Position numbers and translations under genes: made by a program. From positions 1-64,000 of the forward strand of contig JBFLWP010000010.1 of NCBI GenBank assembly GCA_040757595.1: DNA of 64,000 nt. Reading direction: 5' to 3'. The notes below the pieces were generated by a model that saw nothing but the letters and a program-made list of their open reading frames with translations, made no database searches and was not told the DNA's origin. Positions 59,783 to 64,000 of this stretch are shown here, piece after piece. This DNA comes from Nitrospirota bacterium (GTDB lineage: Bacteria > Nitrospirota > Nitrospiria > Nitrospirales > Nitrospiraceae). Positions within the stretch are counted from its first letter, which is position 1; every line of letters begins with the position of its first letter.

Positions 59783-60802
59783 ATGAACATTCTGCTGGTC
59801 AGGCCGGACGGGATCGGCGACGAAATCCTGTGTCTTCCCGTCGCCTCGGCGTTGCGGCGGCTGAAGCCGGAGGCGCGCATCACGTTCCTCTCCAGCGACT
59901 ATGCGGCCCCGGTCCTGGCGCACCATCCGGACCTCGACGAGGTCTGGACCGTCACGGGACGCGAGACCCTTTCCGAGTTGACCGCGTTCTTCCGCCGCGG
60001 GATCGACGCCGCCTTGTTTCTGAAGCCGTTCCGTCGCTTGATGCTGGCGGCCTGGCTCGCGCGGGTGCCGGCGCGGGTGGCAACCGGGTACCGGTGGTAC
60101 AGTGTCCTGGCCAACCGACGGGTCTACGAGCATCGCAGCGATTTTTCCAAGCATGAGAGCGAGTACAATCTGGGGCTTCTGCGCGGCCTGGGCCTTGAGC
60201 CCGGCTCCGAGCCGCCGCCCGCGCTCGTGCTCACGGAAGAGGAGCGGCGGTGGGGGGCGCAACGGCTCGGCGGATTGCCGCAGCGGCGGATCGTGGTCCA
60301 CCCGGGCGGGCTCTCGACGCGCCGATGGAAGGTCGAGCGTTACCGGGCCTTGACGAGACGCTTGCTCGACGAGGGACTGGGCGTGGTCCTGACCGGCAGC
60401 GCCGCTGAGCGAGAGGTGTTCCTCGATCGGCAGGCTCCGGAGCCGTCGGATGGCGAGGGCTTGCTGAACCTCATGGGAGAACTCACGGTGCGACAGCTCA
60501 TGGCCGTCATTGGAGCCTGCCAGGTCGTCGTGTCGGGGTCCACCGGCCCGGCCCACCTCGCCGCGGCGCTGGGGGCGGCGACGGTCAGCCTGTTCGATCC
60601 ACGGCGGAATCAGCTGCCGACTCGTTGGAAGCCGCTGGGCACCGGCACTATCCTGCGGCCGGATGTCCCGACCTGCCCCCGGTGCGTCTACGAAGCCTGT
60701 CCCTATTGGGATTGCCTGGACCGGATTACGGTCGAGCAGGTGACGGCGCGAGTCTCCCGGGCCCTGACCTCGGCTGATCCGGTCACGGTGATCCATGTCT
60801 AA
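59783..60802 (+). CDS. GT9 family LPS glycosyltransferase
   Basis: The product has 339 residues from ATG 59783. NILLVRPDGIGDEILCLPVASALRRLKPEARITFLSSDYAAPVLAHHPDLDEVW, RIVVHPGGLSTRRWKVERYRALTRRLLDEG, VVSGSTGPAHLAAALGAATVSLFDPRRNQLPTRWKPLG and CPRCVYEACPYWDCLDRI mark a heptosyltransferase-like GT9 enzyme. Third GT9 in the cluster; perhaps a heptosyltransferase III. The acceptor is unknown. Its end overlaps the next gene by eight bases. Confidence 0.85.
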   Translation: MNILLVRPDGIGDEILCLPVASALRRLKPEARITFLSSDYAAPVLAHHPDLDEVWTVTGRETLSELTAFFRRGIDAALFLKPFRRLMLAAWLARVPARVATGYRWYSVLANRRVYEHRSDFSKHESEYNLGLLRGLGLEPGSEPPPALVLTEEERRWGAQRLGGLPQRRIVVHPGGLSTRRWKVERYRALTRRLLDEGLGVVLTGSAAEREVFLDRQAPEPSDGEGLLNLMGELTVRQLMAVIGACQVVVSGSTGPAHLAAALGAATVSLFDPRRNQLPTRWKPLGTGTILRPDVPTCPRCVYEACPYWDCLDRITVEQVTARVSRALTSADPVTVIHV

Positions 60803-61565
60803 GTTGTCCGTCTACGTGATCGCCTACAACGACGAGCCCAACATCCGGGCCTGCCTGGAGTCCGTCTCCTGGGCGGACGAGCTCGTCGTCGTGGATTCCT
60901 TCAGCACCGATGCGACCGAGAAAATCAGCCGGGAGTTCACCGACAAGGTCTATCAGCACGAGTTCCACGGGTTCGGCCGGCTGCGCAACGAGGCGGTTGC
61001 GCGCTGTACGCACGAGTGGATTTTTAGCCTGGATACGGACGAGCGGGCGACGCCGGAGATTCGGGAGGAGATTTGTCACGTGATCGGAGGGCAACCGGAC
61101 GCGGACGCCTATTTCGTGCCCAGGAAGAATTACTTTCTCGGGCGCTGGATCCGCCACTCCGGCTGGTATCCCGATTACCGCCAGCCTCAGCTCTTCAGGA
61201 GGGGCCGGTTGCGGTACCGAGAAGACCTAGTCCACGAGGGGTTCGAGTTGGACGGGCGCATCGGTCATCTCAAGGAGCATGTGCTCCAGTATCCCTTCCG
61301 GGACATCGACCATTACCTGGCCAAAATGGACCGCTACTCGGACCTCATGGCCAAGCGCATGACGGAGCAGGGACGGACGTTCCACCCGCATCAGCTCGTG
61401 ACGCATCCCTGCTTCGCGTTTCTGAAAATGTACGTCGCTCGGGCGGGATTCCTGGATGGGATGCCAGGGTTGATCCTGGCCGGTCTCTACGCCTATTACA
61501 CGTTCATCAAATATGCTAAGTTCTGGGAGCGCGGCCGAGAGGGCGTGCGGGAATTGGCACGATAG
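60795..61565 (+). CDS. GT2 LPS-core glycosyltransferase (WaaE/LgtF-like), first of three
   Basis: A 256-residue GT2 transferase: LSVYVIAYNDEPNIRACLESVSWADELVVVDSFSTDATEKI, the DxD metal motif in FSLDTDERATPEI, then KNYFLGRWIRHSGWYPDYRQPQLFRRG and HEGFELDG. This is the WaaE (KdtX)/LgtF type that adds glucose to heptose I. A C-terminal amphipathic or membrane-binding helix (FLKMYVARAGFLDGMPGLILAGLYAYYTFIKYAKF) is typical. It is related to the third GT2 at 62525. Confidence 0.88.
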   Translation: MSKLSVYVIAYNDEPNIRACLESVSWADELVVVDSFSTDATEKISREFTDKVYQHEFHGFGRLRNEAVARCTHEWIFSLDTDERATPEIREEICHVIGGQPDADAYFVPRKNYFLGRWIRHSGWYPDYRQPQLFRRGRLRYREDLVHEGFELDGRIGHLKEHVLQYPFRDIDHYLAKMDRYSDLMAKRMTEQGRTFHPHQLVTHPCFAFLKMYVARAGFLDGMPGLILAGLYAYYTFIKYAKFWERGREGVRELAR

Positions 61566-61577
61566 GAAGAAGGTTCT

Positions 61578-62423
61578 GTGAAAGTCAGCGGATTCTCCAT
61601 TTGCCGGAACGCGGTCAGGTTCGACTTTCCGATCGTCGAGGTGATCCGGTCCGCGCTGCCGATCGTGGACGAGTTCGTCGTCAACATCGGCCAGTCCGAC
61701 GACGGGACGCTGGAGTTGATCCGCTCGATCGGATCCGACAAGGTCCGGATCGTCGAATCGTTCTGGGACGATTCGATGAAGAAGGACGGGCTCCTGTTCT
61801 CGCACGAAACGAACAAGGCCCTGTGCCGTTGCACCGGCGACTGGGCCCTCTATCTCCAGGCCGACGAGGTGCTCCACGAGGCCGATTACGAGACGATCCG
61901 CCGGTCGCTGCGGGACCACCTTTCGAATCCGACCATTCTCGGCTTGACGTTCCGCTACCTCCATTTCTATGGGGACTACCGGTCCTGCAACCCCTGGTTC
62001 TATCATCGGGCCGTCCGGATCATCCGCAACGACGGACAGGTGGAATCCTACGGGGATGCGGTGGGGTTCTGTCTGAAGGCGGACCAGGGGTACCTGCAGA
62101 CCGTGCACAAGGATCGGGTCCGGCCATCGGGGGCCACGATCTATCACTACGGCTGGGTCAAGCCCCCGCGAGTCCTGCTGGAGAAATTCCGCTACCAGAT
62201 TGCCCGGCACCATGGGGAGAACCCCGGGCCGGAGCAGGCTCGGATGCTCGCCCAGGAGGCCTACGAGTTCGAGGAGTACGACATCATGAAGACCTTCACC
62301 GGGTCCCACCCAGCCGTCATGGCGGAGCGCGTCGGCCGACATCCGGTCCTCAAGCCCGGGCGGAACCGGTGGCTGGAGCCGGCTTTCTACCGGGCCGTCC
62401 TCCGGAGGGGATTTCGAGGATAA
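61578..62423 (+). CDS. GT2-type glycosyltransferase, second of three
   Basis: A 281-residue GT-A fold enzyme from GTG 61578. SGFSICRNAVRFDFPIVEVIRSALPIVDEFVVNIGQSDDGTLELI is the nucleotide-binding half; the DxD-like motif is QADEVLHEADY; HYGWVKPPRVLLEKF and the Arg/Trp-rich C-terminus are of a different subtype from its neighbours. It lacks the C-terminal hydrophobic helix. Donor and acceptor unknown; it acts presumably on the LPS core. Confidence 0.8.
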   Translation: MKVSGFSICRNAVRFDFPIVEVIRSALPIVDEFVVNIGQSDDGTLELIRSIGSDKVRIVESFWDDSMKKDGLLFSHETNKALCRCTGDWALYLQADEVLHEADYETIRRSLRDHLSNPTILGLTFRYLHFYGDYRSCNPWFYHRAVRIIRNDGQVESYGDAVGFCLKADQGYLQTVHKDRVRPSGATIYHYGWVKPPRVLLEKFRYQIARHHGENPGPEQARMLAQEAYEFEEYDIMKTFTGSHPAVMAERVGRHPVLKPGRNRWLEPAFYRAVLRRGFRG

Positions 62424-62429
62424 GGATAT

Positions 62430-62524
62430 GGTCGGTGGCCGGTGGCTGGTGAAAGATGGGAGAAGTGGAACTGCGGGCCTGTTCTCACCGACCACTGCCC
62501 CCTGACCACAGACCACTGTTTCTC
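62430..62524. repeat. heptamer array pair (unit GGCTGGT/CAGTGGT)
   Basis: Plus arm 62430-62471: GGTCGGT, GGCCGGT, GGCTGGT, GAAAGAT, GGGAGAA, GTGGAAC. Minus arm 62483-62524, complements: GAGAAAC, AGTGGTC, TGTGGTC, AGGGGGC, AGTGGTC, GGTGAGA. It fills the gap between two GT2 genes and ends at the base before the next ATG. Confidence 0.8.
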
Positions 62525-63301
62525 ATGACGATCGCGGCGGTTGTGATCACCAAGGACGAGGAGCGGAACATCGCCGGCTGCCTGGAGTCCCTCCGGTGGG
62601 CCGACGAAATCGTCGTGGTGGACGCCGAAAGCCTCGACCGGACGGTCGAGATCGCCAAGGCCTACACGGACAGGGTCTTCGTGAGGCCCTGGCCCGGCTA
62701 CGGGCCGCAGAAGAATTTCGGCATGGATCAGACGCAGGCGGACTGGATTCTGATCGTGGACGCGGACGAGCGGATCACGGACCCGCTCCGCGAGGAGATT
62801 CAAACGGTGCTTCGGAACGGGCCGCCGCCGGATCTCGCCGGGTTCGAGATTCCACGGCGAAACTTTTTTTACGGACGATGGATCGAGCACGGAGGGATTT
62901 ATCCGGACTACCAGCTCCGCCTGATTCGGCGATCGGCGGGCCGGTACGACGATGTGCTCCTGCACGAACGGTTGCAGCTCAACGGACGCACCGATCGTTT
63001 GGTCCATCCGATGGATCACCACAGCATGCCCAGCATCCGGGACCACGTGAGGAAGATGAGGCGGTACACCACCCTGGGGGCGGAGGAAAAGCTGAAGGGA
63101 CGGTCCCGCGTGACGGCTCTGGAGCTGGCCGGCCATCACCTGGGAACGATCGTGAAGACCTACGTGATCCGCGGCGGGTACCGCGACGGTCTGCATGGAA
63201 TCATCGTTGCCCTGTTTGCGGGCATGCACACCTTCGTCAAATACGCCAAGGCGTATGAGATGTTACAGGCGCGGGGCACGAGGCGCGAGGCAAGGGGCTA
63301 A
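62525..63301 (+). CDS. GT2 LPS-core glycosyltransferase (WaaE/LgtF-like), third of three
   Basis: The protein has 258 residues from ATG 62525, which follows an array with no obvious ribosome-binding site. IAAVVITKDEERNIAGCLESLRWADEIVVVDAESLDRTVEIA, DxD in LIVDADERITDPLREEI, RRNFFYGRWIEHGGIYPDYQLRLIRRSAGRY and a C-terminal helix (YRDGLHGIIVALFAGMHTFVKYAKAYE) show that it is a paralogue of the GT2 at 60795. The last ten residues are encoded by a single-arm heptamer array that also supplies the stop. Confidence 0.87.
   Translation: MTIAAVVITKDEERNIAGCLESLRWADEIVVVDAESLDRTVEIAKAYTDRVFVRPWPGYGPQKNFGMDQTQADWILIVDADERITDPLREEIQTVLRNGPPPDLAGFEIPRRNFFYGRWIEHGGIYPDYQLRLIRRSAGRYDDVLLHERLQLNGRTDRLVHPMDHHSMPSIRDHVRKMRRYTTLGAEEKLKGRSRVTALELAGHHLGTIVKTYVIRGGYRDGLHGIIVALFAGMHTFVKYAKAYEMLQARGTRREARG
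63273..63300. repeat. single-arm heptamer array (unit GAGGCGC/GGGGCTA)
   Basis: GGGGCAC, GAGGCGC, GAGGCAA, GGGGCTA in tandem; the last unit provides most of the TAA stop of the GT2 gene. No facing arm before the next start at 63307. The unit resembles that of the array inside the waaF-gmhB fusion. Confidence 0.65.
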
Positions 63302-63306
63302 CGTCT

Positions 63307-64000
63307 GTGCGGATCGGGATTGATGCGGGGCCCATTCTGGGAGATCGGGGGGGGGTCGGGTGGCACACCTATCATCTGTTGAAGGCCCTGCTGGATCTCA
63401 AGGAAGACGTGGAATGGGTCTGTTACCTGCCACCTGGGGCGCACAACCGGGACGACGGGGCACTCGCCGAACTCGGTGCGGGAGGAGAGTCTCGTCTGCG
63501 ATGGGTCGAAGCGGGAAGGCCGACGATGCGCTGGAGGGGGCGCCTGGACCGACTCGACCTCTACCACGGGCCCAACTTCAAGATGCGGACGACCGGGCGG
63601 TACGGCGGGGTCGTCACCGTTCATGATCTGTGGTTGGATCGGTATCCCCAATATTCCACTAAGTTCTTTGGCCAGCGGGCTTCGTTCTACCGGACGAGGC
63701 GGACGGCGCACCGAGCCCGCCGCGTGATCACGGTTTCCGACTATTCGGCCAGGGACATTGAGTCGCTCTATGGGCTTTCGCGCGACCGGATCGTCGTGAT
63801 CCCGAACGGCGTCTCCGACGATTTCCGGCCATCGGCTGGAGCCACCGATCTGGCCGGTCTCCGCTCGCGCTTCTCGATTCCGACCGAACGGTTCCTTCTC
63901 TTCGTCGGGGGGGCGGATCCGCGGAAGAACCACCGTGCTCTCCTCAAGGCGTATGCGCTTCGAGCCGATCGCCTTTCCGGGCACTGTCTGGTCCTGGTCG
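63307..64000 (+). CDS. glycosyltransferase family 4, 3' truncated by window end
   Basis: An open frame from GTG 63307 runs off the window (231 complete codons). It begins VRIGIDAGPILGDRGGVGWHTYHLLKALLDL, the donor-side start of GT-B enzymes. It continues with DLYHGPNFKMRT, VVTVHDLWLDRYPQYS, VITVSDYSARDI, VVIPNGVSDDFRPS and LFVGGADPRKNHRALLKAYA, the typical GT4 series. It most resembles mannosyltransferase-type GT4 proteins that extend LPS core or O-chains. It is the last visible member of the LPS cluster. Confidence 0.88.
   Translation, partial: MRIGIDAGPILGDRGGVGWHTYHLLKALLDLKEDVEWVCYLPPGAHNRDDGALAELGAGGESRLRWVEAGRPTMRWRGRLDRLDLYHGPNFKMRTTGRYGGVVTVHDLWLDRYPQYSTKFFGQRASFYRTRRTAHRARRVITVSDYSARDIESLYGLSRDRIVVIPNGVSDDFRPSAGATDLAGLRSRFSIPTERFLLFVGGADPRKNHRALLKAYALRADRLSGHCLVLV

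Overview
This is a GC-rich bacterial chromosome segment with a Gram-negative envelope programme (BamA, Skp/OmpH, TolC, lipid A and LPS-core genes) together with a complete bacterial 20S proteasome cluster (Mpa/ARC, Dop, PrcB, PrcA, PafA). That combination outside Actinobacteria points to the Nitrospirota, most likely a Nitrospira-like organism. This is an inference from gene content: no rRNA gene lies in the window.

Layout. 1-12.7 kb is accessory and envelope-related: a truncated four-helix-bundle sensor, an RNase Z-like hydrolase, a CPBP membrane protein, a TolC-type protein, an M28 peptidase, a transglutaminase-like secreted protein, lipoproteins and a deaminase. 12.8-24.7 kb is housekeeping: uvrB, ffh-rpsP-rimM-trmD-rplS-rnhB-yraN, then ftsE-ftsX-envC-ctpA (septal cell-wall splitting). 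25.6-35.5 kb runs thiS-thiG-thiE into mpa-dop-prcB-prcA-pafA, followed by an M23 peptidase and a Slp lipoprotein. A five-gene minus-strand block (galU-lon-thiL-DUF2062-HD) occupies 35.5-42.0 kb. From a clear sigma70-type promoter at 42.1 kb a plus-strand run continues to the window end: bamA, two Skp-like chaperones, fabZ, lpxA, lpxI, a Gfo/Idh dehydrogenase, lpxB, msbA, an acyltransferase with a broken frame, waaA, lpxK, a waaF-gmhB fusion, a Gfo/Idh-acyltransferase fusion, two more GT9 transferases, three GT2 transferases and a partial GT4. This is a nearly complete pathway from UDP-GlcNAc to lipid A, Kdo and heptose core plus export.

The most unusual feature is not a gene. At 18 places, nearly all at gene ends, there are short arrays of tandem 7-base units. 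They are usually arranged as two facing (inverted) arms that share a locus-specific unit such as CGTGAAG, GTGACAG, GCTGAAG or CGCCAAT. They supply stop codons and start regions to neighbouring genes. In three places they have changed a protein: ThiS carries about 25 residues after its essential C-terminal Gly-Gly, LpxB and WaaF start inside an array, and an array forms the exact linker of the WaaF-GmhB fusion. A separate 208-bp element with 19-bp terminal inverted repeats lies in the only long gene-free gap (9.4-10.1 kb).

The proteasome cluster has both Pup-ligase-family enzymes (Dop and PafA) but no room for a Pup or UBact modifier gene at its usual place between dop and prcB.
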